Below, piece after piece: positions 48,101 to 59,500 of a DNA stretch of 64,000 nucleotides. Both the position numbers and the translations under genes were made by a program. The notes under the pieces were generated by a model that did not search any database, had not been told where the DNA came from, and worked only from the letters and a program-made list of their open reading frames with translations. Position 1 is the stretch's first letter. Every line of letters begins with the position of its first letter. This stretch comes from Colletes latitarsis (lineage: Eukaryota; Arthropoda; Insecta; Hymenoptera; Colletidae): assembly GCF_051014445.1 (NCBI RefSeq), contig NC_135147.1, positions 30,098,479 through 30,162,478 on the forward strand, in the 5' to 3' direction.

Positions 48101-51100
48101 CTGTCGATCATAGAAGCGATCGATTCGTGGAATTGGTCTTTCTTTCATTTACGTCGAGCTCCGTTAGTTTCCAGGCTCGTGTTACGCGTAGCCTCTGTCT
48201 CGGGCGCTGTTCGAGGAACCGAAATGAAACGTCGTGTCCGAGAACGCGGGCTCGAAAGATCGTTGGCGATATCCGGTGTCGCTTGAAACTCACCTCCTTC
48301 GGTTTCGTGCCAAACGATGCCCTCGAGAGTCACCGACGTACCGGGTTCGCAGGGTCCTAAACATTCTGGCTCGGTAATGGTCCCCACGCTGGTCCCAACG
48401 CACACGTCGGACATGTCCTGCAACGACAAAATTTACATGTACATCGTCGAATCGCATTTACGCGTGGAAAACGATCCCGGCCGACGATACGGGTTTCGCC
48501 GTTTATATCCGTGGCTCGTCGTGCATTCGATACGTTCCGCGATCGGGGCAGAAACGACGGAATCGATCGGTCGCTATATTACAAACTATCCGAACGTTTA
48601 CCAGTTCTTTATGACGGGGATTCGCAACGAGGAACATGTAAAACAGTTGAAAAAAATAATTTAAACTGCTAGGCTGGAGGTGCACGAGTGTAGGATTGTA
48701 AAAGAAATGCTTTTCTTTTCTTTGGAAATACGTTTTACGTTTACGAATCAAACTTTGAACGATAAAGGTTTTAGCGTATCGCTTGAAAAAGGCGAACAAC
48801 ACCGGTTCGGGCAGTTTGCGTCGAACAAAAAATACGCAGATGAAAAAACGAAGGATCCTCGAATTAACGTCGAAACTTGTTCTTTTCGTCGATTAGGAAA
48901 ACCGATAGCTTCGAGGACGCGCTTCCTCGAGGCTGTGACATACTTTCACTGTCGTCCGATTCCATCTCTCTTTCTCTCTCTGCTCGTAGTTGGTCGTTAA
49001 TAATTTTTTTCAAAGCAGCGGTAAAGATGGACGCACGAAAGAAAAAAGCTTGTTCGTAGGGACGACCGTTTCTTAAATTTTTAACGCGGGAGAGTCAAAG
49101 AACGAGTGGCTTTTAATCGGTGGTCCCTGATGAACACCCGGGGGCCGAATTTATTAGCAGCTCTTGGCGCGGAGGGACGAACGAAAGAAGCAAACGAATT
49201 CTAATGGATTTAATTTATTTGTAATATCGTGGGCGGTGGGATCGCAAATATCCCGTCGTAAATAAATGGTCGTTTAATAGACGCGAGACGGACAATGGTC
49301 TATTTTCGAATTAATTACTCGTGAAATCGTGTTGGAAAGTCCGTCGAAGGTCTGGTAAAACCGTATCAACCGTAAGCCAGTTGTTACAGGTGTACCAACG
49401 ACTAATACCATCGTTGTTCGCCATGGGTCTGCCCACGCGAAATGGTGGAAAATGAGTTGCTTCGAGTACTCCTCCTAAGAGTAAAGTTGATTTTTCCTGA
49501 GTAATTAATACGACGCCAGACACACACGAAATCACGCCGAGCAGCTGATTTTATTTCGGAAATTTTTAGAAAATTTTACAGGTCAGGTAAGAAATAATGC
49601 CCCCCCCCCCCCCCAAATATTGAAAATTACGTTACGAGACGAGTTACGTTTTCGAGACGAACGGGTCGGAAAGTTCGAGAACGAGGAAACTCGCGTATGA
49701 ACAAATTGGTCGCTTTCTATAAGTGCACACGGTTGCACACGTGCAGTTTACCGGGTTTCTGCGCGTAAGCGTGGTAGTCGCGTGCACGAGTGTTTAGTAC
49801 ATACTCTAATAAGCGTACCTCGGTCGGGTCGAGTCGCGTTGTCACGCGACGTACTTCGCGCCGCATAATTTTCATCGCGATAAGCATGATTTATGCGAGC
49901 GCAATCGATAAGAGAGCCTCCTTTCGTCTTGGCCACGTTTCGTTTCCGCGACGCGACGAGATCGCAGGACCGTCTGTCAAACGAGCGAACCACACACCTT
50001 CGATGTGTGAAACCGAGACGAAGCCAATTCGAAGGAAATGTGCTCGTGCTCGTGCTCGTTGGCAATCGACTGTAACGGAAGCAGCAACAAACTACAGGTG
50101 CCAACCGCCGGGCGTACACATATCCTACTACACACACAAGAGACTGAGACTCTTTTGCAACGCGAAATTTTACCCAGCCCAACCCCCGTGTTTCCTGCTT
50201 CCAGTTTGCGAACAATTTTAAGCGAAATTCGAGATATTCGAGTCGACGGAAATTTAACCCCAACTTAAATTAGAAAAATGTTCATTTACGAAAGGAAGGA
50301 CAACGGAGTAGAACGGGGATTCGAACCCACGCGACCTTCGGATTGCTAGTCAACCCTCCTAGCATCACCGTGTCCTGCGGATTCGGGGATCTCCGATACC
50401 ACATAAACACATACTCTAATTGAAGTTAAACTTGTAACGCGTTTTAAAGCATGTAATTTTACGTTATGGTGTAATTATCGCGTGATTGCAATGCAAGTAC
50501 GTATAATCAGATTACATTGTGCCTCCCATCGTGCGATCGAATCGTGCTCGAACCCATCGCTTGTCGCGAGACTTGCATCTCGATGCATAGAAAGCCAAAT
50601 AATCGATTTAGTCTTGCACGATGACGGTTAATGGAACATTCGGAAACGTCGATCGATGGTTACCACTAACCTTGCCTCGATAACGCGATTCTATGCTAGC
50701 CAGCCTGCTAGAATCCTTTTCCCTATTAAACGTGTCCGTCGACGCGTTCGACCTTGACTAACGTAACGACGATAGCAGATCGATATCGTTCCGGATTCGT
50801 TCGAGACGTCTTCCGGAGACGTGGTTTCGACTTGGACTTGGACGCTTATCCTCCATTGTTCGTCGCGAACGGTAACGTTCTTTTCCGCCTACTCTCGTAG
50901 CCCATGCGTAATTCCCTAGGCCAGCCATTACTCTCTTCCCCGTCCTCTTATCGCCACTCGACCGTCAAACGATACAGCCGCTTATAAACCGCTAATCGGC
51001 CTACGCGCTGCTTCAGTCTGCCGATTACCCGGCATTTACTCGCCGGCGTCCGTTACTTTATCCTATTCGTACGCGATCCTAGGTGCCCGGCACGCCAGCC

Positions 51101-54100
51101 AACGATTATCGGAAAAAGATTACCGGTGTTTGCGAGAATAACGGGAAACGTCCTAATTCCGGTTACCGAACAACGCGGCGCGCGTTCAACTACAGAGGAC
51201 GCGCAACGAACTTTCAAATTCCCTCCCTCCCTCCCCTCTTCGATTATACCCATCTGCTCGCCAGCGAGGAATCAAACGACGGCTCTTATCTGCACGGGTC
51301 GTTTCACACCAAATCTATCGCTGTTGTACATCGGGGTCAGGACTTTTCACGATATTGAAATATTTGTAGAACAGAGGTCAGGCCACGTTGGCAGACTGAG
51401 ATTAATAAGGGGTCACGACGAAGGCTTGTCGCTTTTCGTTACGCGAATTAATTAGACGGAAAGGTGACGGGCCAAATCGAAACTAAACGTTAAACTAACA
51501 AAAACCGGCCGAAATCGCGTTCCTTTTCTTTTTTCTTCTTTGGCGAGGAAGCCGCGGCCAAGAAAGGACGGTCGAAGCGCAAGAATTGGAAGAAATCGCG
51601 AAAGCACCGCGGAGAAACGCGGGAACGGAATACAACGACGATGGATACAAATGGAACAAGAATTATCGTTGGCTCGCGCAACAGTAATTACCGCTTCCGT
51701 GGCACGCCGTGGAACGAAGCTTTTTCTTCCGCAGAGTTCTTTGCATTTAATGCAGAAATACGATTTCATTATTTACAACAACCGCCTCGATTCGGTTGCG
51801 ACGACTACGTCGTTAAATAAGTTTAACCTTTGCATGGAGTTGTTCTAGCATCGATAATTAATACGAAATCTACAGACGACGAGTAGAGTTTTTTTCTTCC
51901 TAACGTCTTTGCGTTCGCTAAACGCGGACCAACGTTCACTTTTCTTTTTTTTTTAAATTGGAGTTTGTCGGTGATCCCGTCGTATAATTTTTTCGAAAGC
52001 CAAATATAATTTGGGTTACAAGAGGTTAAGTGGTGGAGATAACTACGGTATATTCCGCGAGGCATTACCGTATCTGACCCACGAGTGATAACGCAACGAG
52101 CACGACGCACAGACAAACGGGCATCTCGAAGCATAATATAATATGTATACATATGTGTCGTTGGAATATTGATTTACGCGGGACTTCGCGCCATCTGTCA
52201 GCCGGCTGCAGCGAGTTTCGACCGTACAAGTCGACAATTTCGACAAGATACCAGGGAACGAGCAGAAAGCGCCGGTGGTCCCGTTGCCCGATGCGATTCG
52301 GAAAACCAACCATCAATCGTGAAACGATATCGGTTGCTCGCGCTTGCGTGCGAAGGAACGAAAGTGAGACCGCAACAGCACAATTGCTAAAAAATTACAA
52401 ATTTCTCTTTGTATCGTATAAAAATCATGGGTGATGTACGGCTGTTGAAGCGTTAGTCTATTGGCCAAGAAATAGGGGTAACTTTGGGTAAGACGGAGTA
52501 ACGAGGAAACACTGAGTTATGCATCACTTGTAATAATTATTTCTAATCGAATACATTTAATAATTTGTTTTTATTTTGGTTGCAACGGCCAGAGTCGTTG
52601 ACGCAAAATACCGGTTCCGGTATCGCGTGAGTCCGGTTAGAGCAGAGGAAGAACCACAAGGCATGTTGGAATCGCGGCATCACCAGGAAATAACCAGTCG
52701 GAAACGAAAGAACGAATGGCAGACAAAGGAGACGGGAAGCGGGAAGAAAAGGTAAAATCGCGAACGGCAGCGGGACGAGGAACTCGGTGGCCGACCGGCT
52801 AGCCGGTCGACTACGGTGTCTCGCCGGCACTCGTGTTTGTTTCTATGTATTCGTCCGTGTACTCTTGGGGGCGGAGACCGCAGAGTATTGATTTCACCCC
52901 CTTCGCGTACCCCCGGTCCGCTTTCGTCCCCGAGCTTCGACTCGAACTCGTAACAGCCGCCCACCTCCCGCGTTCTCGACCATCCCAATTTCGTCCGAAC
53001 CACTGGCCGACGACACCAAAGACACCAAAGAAGAACACCGATCTAACTGAGAGAGAGAGAGAGAGAGAGAGAGACCCGGGCCCAAACCAACCGACACACG
53101 CTGCGTTAAGCTCGATGCGTCTAAATAAACGAACAACAAAGCGTTTGGCGGTGGTTCGTAAAACGAGAAATATTAAGATTAGAGGTATGTGTGTGTGTGT
53201 GTGTGTAATCGATTGTAAATGTTAAGAGAGAGGAAGATGGATCGGTAGGGTGCAAAGCGTCGATGGGAGGGTGCAAAGCGTTACCTTTGGTTCGGAAGCG
53301 GAAGTCTTCAGTTTCTTGGGAGGCGGAGGACTGGCCGCGGTATCCATAGCGTCGTCGGTAGTCGTGGTGATCGCAGGTCCGGTACCGGGTACCGCGGCTA
53401 GTTTGGTTTGCTCGGGCTTGGCGGCCGGTCCGACGGCGGTCGCGCTGGCAGGACTGGGGGGCGGGCAGGGTGCCGCGGCAGAGCTGGACGGCGGGTTAGG
53501 CCCTTGAGAAACGGAGAAGCCCGTCCGCGAGCTAGGCGGTGGTCCCTGGGTCTGTTGGGGGGCGGTCGCGGCCGCCGTCGGTCCCTGAGATTGCGCGGCC
53601 GCCCCTGTCCCGGTCCCGGCACCGAAACCTGGCCCTGGCCCCGGCCCCGGGCCCGGTCCCGGTCCGCTCGACGTCTGACTCTGTCCGCTGGCGGCGCCAC
53701 CACCGCCGGCGCCGCTAGGCCTCACGGTCCCGTTCATCTCTGGCTTGTTTTGCTGTTGCGACGCGTGGTTGCTCTGCGGCTTCTCGTGCTTGTCCCGCGC
53801 CTTGTCCCGACGATGTCCGCTCGATCCTCTCTTCGATCCCGCGGTCGAGGAGGTCGCGCTTCCGGTCCCGCCGGCGGAACCCGTCGAATGACTCGGTTTC
53901 GATTTGTTCGACGACGAGGACTGACTACCGGCACCACTGCCACTACCACCACCACTTCCAACAGCACCGGGAACGGTACCGGGGGGTCCGGGACCGGCGA
54001 CGCCGCCACCGGTTCCGCCGCTACCGGCACCGGTACCGCAACCACCGGAACCGCCGCCGGCGACGCCACCGGCTCCGCTACTACCACCACCACCGACACC

Positions 54101-55642
54101 AACACCACCACCACCGCTGACACCAGTTCCCGCGGTGCAATCCGAGTTCTGCGCGTTCTGTCCGCACCCCGAGCCGGACGACGCGGAATTCGAGGCCCCC
54201 GTGGACGAAGAGGAACCGCTCGAGGATACTAAACCGCCCCCGTTACCGGACTCTTGTGACGAAACCGTCCCGTTCATTTCGTTCGATTTAACGATCTCGT
54301 GTTTCGCCTCGCTGCTCTTGGTGCCCGGTTTCGTGCGCTTGATCTTCATTTTCAGGCCTTTGTCGACGGTGGCCGAGTGTTCAACGGCCATTTTGCCGGG
54401 ATTAGCAGGGTTTCCGTGCGCGGCGTTTACGCCACTCACGACGGCGTTGCTCTGTTTGTTACCCGTCCCCGTAACGATCGACGAGGAACCGTTCGCGTTC
54501 CCGGTACCGTTTCCACCGGCGCTACTTACAACGCTTCCGTTCCCGTTACCGGGGCTGTTGGACCGTACGGATGAATTCAGGCAGCAGGAAGACGACGTGG
54601 AGGACGTCGACGAGGACGAGGACGAGGAGGATGACGACGACGAAGACGATGACGAAGACGAAGACAAAGACAACGACGAGTTTGACGACTGTCCGCAACC
54701 GTTTGGCCCCGCTGACGTTACGGACGAAGACAAGTTCGAGGAGCTTAAGCCGTTTGCGGAATTTTGAAGCTGATGATGATGATGATGATGATGATGATTC
54801 GTGGTATTCGAAGCCGATGCTGCCGAGGCAGGCGTAGAAGCCATGCCTGTCCCTGAGCTCAATTTCTCGTCCCTCGTCTTCTCAATGTCCGCATCAAGGT
54901 CGATTATCAAATCCCCTATTCCAATGTCCCATTCGTTGTCATCGTACTCAAAGTTGTTGGTCGCATTCGTCGCGGCCGGATCCAGCTCATCGGTGTTTGT
55001 AGCCACCGTGCTTGCTTTAGTATCGCGCTGCCGACCCGATGACGACGACGACGACGACGACGACGAGGACCTGTCCCGACCTTGATGGTGATGATGATGG
55101 TGATGATGGTGATGATGGTGATGGTGATGGTGGTGATGTCGATGCTCTCGATGTTCCCTTCCTAGTAAACCTCGTTCCTGTTTCCTCGACGTCTGACGAC
55201 CGCCACCTCCTCCTCCAAACTTGCTACCACCGACTTTTCCGTCCTTTTCTTTCCCGTTTTTATTCTTGCTGTTGCTGTTGTTGTTGTTGTTGTTGTTGTT
55301 GCTACCGCTGCTGTTACTGCCTGGATCGACACCGTTCTCGATCGCACCGGCTTTTCCCCCGTGCCCGTCGACGCGATTCTCGTTGTTCCCACCGCTTACG
55401 TTGTTGTTGCGATGACTAACGTTGTTGTTGTTGTTGTTGTGATTGTTATTCTTGCTAGCGTGATTGTTGTTGTTGTTGTTGTGGCTACTACTGCCGCTGT
55501 TGTTGATGTTGCCGCCGTTATTGCCGCTGTTGCTGTTGCCGTTACCGTAATTAACGCTGTTGCCACCACCACCACCGACGAACGGAGATGGTCCTTTGCG
55601 GTTTACGTTAGGGAGGCGACCGCCTAGTGGCGTGGTCGCCAT
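41603..55642 (-). CDS. sbb: scribbler / brakeless (ZNF608/ZNF609 orthologue)
   Basis: Four exons close in phase: 55642-53285, 48417-48294, 47199-43996 and 41673-41603, encoding 1918 residues. The ZNF608/609 family signature is clear throughout: EWDIGIGDLIIDLDADIEK and KGLKMKIKRTKPG in the N-terminal part, EPECLGPCEPGTSV with GIVWHETEGG, VLVVNVTWRGKTYVGTLL and HDWAPPRFCDSPTSDL, a C2H2 finger at about 973-996 (CPEPNC ... HQSHAH), KALDLLQHHANQYY with KIHELQERALKSPTP, and a C terminus ending VISPFPPK. In Drosophila, scribbler/brakeless is a nuclear transcriptional co-repressor required for photoreceptor axon targeting, larval locomotion and thickveins repression; that role is transferred by orthology. 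Long Q, N, H, S and G tracts fill the rest. An additional small in-phase exon in the 4.9 kb first intron cannot be excluded. Confidence 0.93.
41674..43995 (-). other. last intron of scribbler, containing a 300-codon open frame
   Basis: The intron is CpG-rich. On the minus strand an open frame runs from 42776 to 41874, opening with a non-ATG codon; its first ATG is near 42606. The product is rich in Arg, Ser and Phe and does not resemble a known family. Exon 3 read-through into this intron stops at once, so it is not an extension of scribbler. Low stop frequency in CpG-rich DNA is the likeliest explanation. Confidence 0.4.
43996..47199 (-). CDS. sbb: scribbler exon 3: zinc finger, polyglutamine and C-terminal motif
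   Basis: This 3.2 kb exon begins with the conserved VLVVNVTWRGKTYVG block, followed by a basic proline-rich region and the single C2H2 finger (C-x4-C, two histidines in HQSHAH). A glutamine run of about 30 (plus-strand CTG/TTG triplets at 46268-46357) and several shorter Q runs (near 45100, 45880 and 46000) follow. The mixture of CAG and CAA codons suggests an old tract rather than a recent pure expansion. The conserved APEDLSRPPAGKALDLLQ block lies near the end. The donor CGGAG/GTAAGC closes it. Complementary open frames of up to 637 codons on the plus strand are shadows. Confidence 0.92.
47200..48293 (-). other. scribbler intron 2
   Basis: About 1.1 kb between exons 2 and 3. Nothing beyond splice signals is recognisable; short frames on both strands lack family resemblance. 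Confidence 0.6.
48294..48417 (-). CDS. sbb: scribbler exon 2
   Basis: The 124-base exon lies between the acceptor TCGTTGCAG and the donor AAGGAG/GTGAGT. It encodes DMSDVCVGTSVGTITEPECL and on to GIVWHETEGG, matching the ZNF608/609 segment immediately preceding VLVVNVTW. It starts in phase 0, which fits the phase 0 end of exon 1, and leaves one base that the exon 3 start completes. Confidence 0.92.
48418..53221 (-). other. scribbler intron 1, with a tRNA-like sequence
   Basis: This intron contains no coding exon I can support. It holds a tRNA-like segment at 50297-50376, a run of about 14 C at 49600-49613, a (GA)n run at 53050-53073 and a (GT)n run at 53188-53206. The part nearest exon 1 would be the 3' untranslated region of the predicted short isoform, down to about 52550. 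Confidence 0.5.
50297..50376 (-). pseudogene. tRNA-like sequence (degenerate tRNA or SINE head)
   Basis: On the minus strand a perfect B-box (GGTTCGAATCC) lies in a T-arm-like stem. The ends pair over six bases (AGGACA with TGTCCT), and a hairpin GGGTTG/CAATCC sits at the anticodon position. The hairpin loop is too short or lacks U33, and about ten extra bases lie between the T arm and the 3' acceptor strand, so a working tRNA is unlikely. The arm sequences resemble tRNA-Ser most, but the anticodon cannot be assigned. Confidence 0.5.
53222..55642 (-). CDS. sbb: scribbler exon 1 with read-through tail (possible short isoform)
   Basis: The ATG at 55642 (MATTPLGGRLPNVNRKGPSP) is the first in the frame; the sequence upstream stays open to 55735 without an ATG. 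The exon carries Asn, His, Ser and Gly tracts, the EYDDNEWDIGIGDL acidic motif at about residues 231-253 and a basic stretch, GHRRDKARDKHEK. At 53285 there is a donor (CCAAAG/GTAACG). If it is not used, the frame continues for 20 codons and stops at 53222, giving an 806-residue protein without the zinc finger. A minus-strand AATAAA at 52575-52570 could end such a transcript. Drosophila scribbler is known to make short and long proteins. Confidence 0.6.
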   Translation of the reverse strand: MATTPLGGRLPNVNRKGPSPFVGGGGGNSVNYGNGNSNSGNNGGNINNSGSSSHNNNNNNHASKNNNHNNNNNNVSHRNNNVSGGNNENRVDGHGGKAGAIENGVDPGSNSSGSNNNNNNNNSNSKNKNGKEKDGKVGGSKFGGGGGGRQTSRKQERGLLGREHREHRHHHHHHHHHHHHHHHHHHQGRDRSSSSSSSSSSSGRQRDTKASTVATNTDELDPAATNATNNFEYDDNEWDIGIGDLIIDLDADIEKTRDEKLSSGTGMASTPASAASASNTTNHHHHHHHHQLQNSANGLSSSNLSSSVTSAGPNGCGQSSNSSLSLSSSSSSSSSSSSSSSSSSSTSSTSSSCCLNSSVRSNSPGNGNGSVVSSAGGNGTGNANGSSSIVTGTGNKQSNAVVSGVNAAHGNPANPGKMAVEHSATVDKGLKMKIKRTKPGTKSSEAKHEIVKSNEMNGTVSSQESGNGGGLVSSSGSSSSTGASNSASSGSGCGQNAQNSDCTAGTGVSGGGGVGVGGGGSSGAGGVAGGGSGGCGTGAGSGGTGGGVAGPGPPGTVPGAVGSGGGSGSGAGSQSSSSNKSKPSHSTGSAGGTGSATSSTAGSKRGSSGHRRDKARDKHEKPQSNHASQQQNKPEMNGTVRPSGAGGGGAASGQSQTSSGPGPGPGPGPGPGFGAGTGTGAAAQSQGPTAAATAPQQTQGPPPSSRTGFSVSQGPNPPSSSAAAPCPPPSPASATAVGPAAKPEQTKLAAVPGTGPAITTTTDDAMDTAASPPPPKKLKTSASEPKVTLCTLPSTLCTLPIHLPLS

Positions 55643-56500
55643 GCCCTTTGAAACGTTTCCCCGGCGCCCGCCAGCCTGATCACCGACTGCCCGCCTGTTC
55701 TCACCGATTTCAAGCAATCGCACCACGCGCGACACGCGTCCGTTTTACCCCGACCACCGCCCGCAAGACGCGCCTCGTCCATCGAACACATCACTTACTG
55801 TCTCGCGGCTAAACTCTACCGACGATATTCGCGATATATCCCGGAAATCCGCCCTTTTCTTCTTCTTCTTCTTTTCTCTCCTTCGACGGCCCTCTTCTCT
55901 TCTCTTCTCTTCTTCTTCGATTTCCACAAACACTCTCGTTCCTACCCTCGCGTCTCTCTACCTTCTCCGACTCCCTTATATCCTCGAATCTCCTCCTTCT
56001 CCTCTTCCTCCTCCGCCGCCTCCGTTTTCTCCTTTTCTTTCGATAAACGACCACTTTTCGCACCACCGACCACTACCGATTCCCCTTCTTACCGGTCACT
56101 CGCGCACCCACGGATCACCGATATCGCGCGCGTCGGCTTCTCTAAATTTCCTTCTCGTACTTTTGCACAAACGACATCCCTAATCGTGTCTCCTCAGGCG
56201 GTTCCGACGAATCTTCCCTCGGTCCTTTTACGAACTGCCAGTCCCGAGCGTGTATTCTCCTCTCGATTTGACGCTAAAACGACGACGATTGTACCACCTC
56301 TGCTCTTCGCCGTAGTTTCGACCTGCAATCAAAAGACACGATCCTTTCAGGCGCGTTACGATGTGCGTTTCCGGCGACGAAACCGTTTCTTTTTTTTCGT
56401 TGCTTCTTCGCGCGTTTATTTTCCCAAGTTTTCGAATACGATTAAACGGGGACACCTGAATTATACCAGAAACTATAATTACAAAATGCAAAAAGAACCT
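55643..56500 (-). promoter_or_regulatory. sbb: 5' untranslated / promoter-proximal region of scribbler
   Basis: Upstream of the ATG the minus strand is strongly purine-rich (GAA, GAGAA and GGAG repeats at 55855-56040), as seen in GAGA-type insect promoters and 5' leaders. A GTAAGT donor on the minus strand at 55798 could end an untranslated exon, though the distance to the ATG leaves room only for a small intron. The transcription start cannot be fixed. Confidence 0.35.
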
Positions 56501-59500
56501 AGTTAAATTATATTATTATTTACTTATTTACGGGATAAACCCTTTGATACGGAAAGTAACGGGTGTTGGAGAAAGGAGTAAGCAAATATAGACAGGTAAA
56601 ATTGCAGAAACGATAGAGCGTTGAAATACAGGAAAAGATTAGCACAACATACACCGAGTACAGTAACGCACGGTTAATTTCCAAAAGATTTCAGACCCAA
56701 CAGTCAAAGTTACGCGTGCAATTTGAGAATGGTTACAAGAGGAGAAAGCATGATGGTTCGACTATGTTAAAGCAACGAGACGAAACGATCGGAGCTTCGA
56801 CGAGGAGCTTGTGGAAACCACCTTTTTAGCGCCTATCTCTTCATCGTCCTGTCGAATATTAACTGTTAACTACCAATCCCATCGAATCGTTGTTCCTCGA
56901 CTACAAATTGGTATTCCCACTTAGAGGGGAATTCGTGTCAGGGAACGATTAATTTTACCGGTGGCATTTGGCCGTGGTCCAATCGCGTCGGTGTTGGTGT
57001 CGGCGTCGGCGTTGGCGTCGGCGTCGACGTCGGAGACGGTGTCAACCGCGTGAGAAAGACTAAACTATTCAACGTTCATCCCCTCCCGGTGGCTTTTCGC
57101 GCTTTCTCTTGTTCCGACTCTGCGATTAAACGAGATCGATTCGACGCGATCGCGTCCTTCCGGCCGCTTCGAATAGCGCGCGCCTGTTAAACCGTTATCA
57201 CCCTTCCATAGATTCGGAACAAGAAGGGTTTCGTCGAAATAACGTCGGATGATGTATCCTTACGATTCGAATAATACGCCGCTTAGGGTAAAAAAATCAA
57301 AGGACTGACCTTGGCGTCATTTTTCAAATCACTGTCGTAACACAGTAAGTAAATACTGCTGCAAAAACTCTAGGTTCTCTGACACGTGTCAGAGTCGACT
57401 CGAAGAAGGCCGTGTAGCGTTACGTGTTCGTGTCGTGTCGTTACTCCTGTGTCTGGCAAAGGACGATTCGCGTTTGACGACACAAATAAATATAATATAA
57501 TAGCTTTTCCGTCGCGGCGACCCTCTTGATCCCTCTCCGTCGCAATCGGTCAGAATCTCCAACTGCTAGATCCGGGTTACGACGATACCGCCGCGTCGGG
57601 ATTCAATTCAAATTACGACAAGTTAATATTCCATTACACTTGTCCGTCGTGACTGGCACGCGGACCCGAGCCAAGATAGTCCCCCTTGAATAATTGAACG
57701 ATCGCGGAAAACGGAATGACGAAAGCCTGTTTCCTTTCTAGTCGAGTGCACCGTGATTGTTAGATCTCGAGAACTACTCTCTATGGTACGAATGGTTTAC
57801 TGCGATAACACTGTCTTCGGCGCAGCTACGATGCCGACGTCCTTCCTTCGCCGTTACGGACGCAAGGCGAACGCGTAATCGTGTTCGCGATAGTCGGTCA
57901 TCCTCGACGTTACGCGCGTCCCGACGCATTTTTTAAGCGTTCGCGCCACGTTTCGAAGCCCGCGTAACCAGTCGTCGCGATAATATCGTTTGTTTACCGA
58001 CAGCAACGATAATATTTATCCAAGCTCAGTCACCGTACCGTAGATAAATTTAACTCCTGCCGGCTATTATCCAACAGCTACCGTTTATTGCTATCGTTTC
58101 TACCAATATTTATAATAGCTACACTTCATATCGATCAAAAACACTGATTGCCGATCCACGGTGTTTCAAAATTACGATCCAAGGGCGCCAGAAAACCTAG
58201 GCACGGTCCTGGTTCTCGATGATAATACAGACCTCTGTAATCCGTATCGTACATCTAATAATACGAACGTGGCGTATTCGACTAAATCTGACGAAATTAT
58301 TTATGGTTCTCTCCATTTAAGCTACTCGTATTCAACCGACACTGATTCTTATTTTCAATGTTCTTTCGATCGATCGCGACAGATATTTCTATAGGTATAC
58401 ATATAACCTTAAGAGTGTCAAGGCCGTAGCAGTCACTCTGTTCGCGACATTCTTGCACGCTTCGACACTTGCACTCTCGCTAGAACTATACGGCTGCACG
58501 TACATCTATACTTACAAGGAATGAAATAAAAAAAAAATTGATTCTTTTCGATGACTCGCATGAGACTCCCGCCTAAAGTTCCAGGTTAAAACGCGCAGTG
58601 TCGTTGCCTGATCATGAGAAAATAGTCGAACGACGGGTGTAGTATATCCGTAATTCACCATCAAACAGCGACGCGTACATGTACGTACAAATACGAACGC
58701 GCGGCGATTCCATGGGCGATGCGGCTCATGGACAGTAGGCGTTTCCAGCGTCGTTATAAATCAGAGCTAAACACGCTAATTATATCGGGACGTAGACTCG
58801 GCCAACAGAGCGATTCGCCAGGGGTAGGCAGTGGCTCTCAACTCGCGGAGAACTTACTCGCGTTATCTTTCTGGTTTCGGTTGGTCGAGCGAGTTCAATT
58901 TCGATAAAAACGGTTCGCAAAATTCCGAGCAAACGGTTGCGCGCGTTTTTATGAGGAAAAAATAGCATGGAGGGTAAATGACTCGATAACGCGTACACGA
59001 TGGCGTTCTATACTCTGCCGAATGAAAACCAGTTTGCGCTTCGTTCTACACCACTATACACCACGCTAGAACGAACGTTACACCGAGAAGGAAGGATCGC
59101 TGCAGTCGAGTCCGAAGGGATGGACGAAAGCTGCCAGGGGGGAATATGGATAAGGGAAGAATAGAACGATTTAAACGCGAAGCACAGTCGTGCATGTCGA
59201 CGTTTCGTCGCCTGAATGAAATGTCGAGAGTATGGGCAAATAATGGTGCGTTCCAACGATACGACCTACCAAACGAACGTACGTTAACGCGGATGACGAA
59301 TGAGACCCAACGATCGTTTCTTCGCGACACGACCATTCTTGGCTTCAACTCTGTTCGTTTCTTTCCTCGTTCTACGCGCAAACTTCAGGAGAAACAACAC
59401 GGTAACGGACACCTTTCTCAAAAGCGTTCCGTCTATTTCATATAATCCCATTCGTCATTTTTGCTCTCGTTTACGTTTTACGTTAATAATAACACGGCTT

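Noticed and set aside
54135..54767. Plus-strand acidic frame (Asp/Glu-rich) antisense to scribbler exon 1
   Set aside because: The acidic run is the complement of the serine repeats in scribbler. The minus frame holds conserved motifs and is the coding one.
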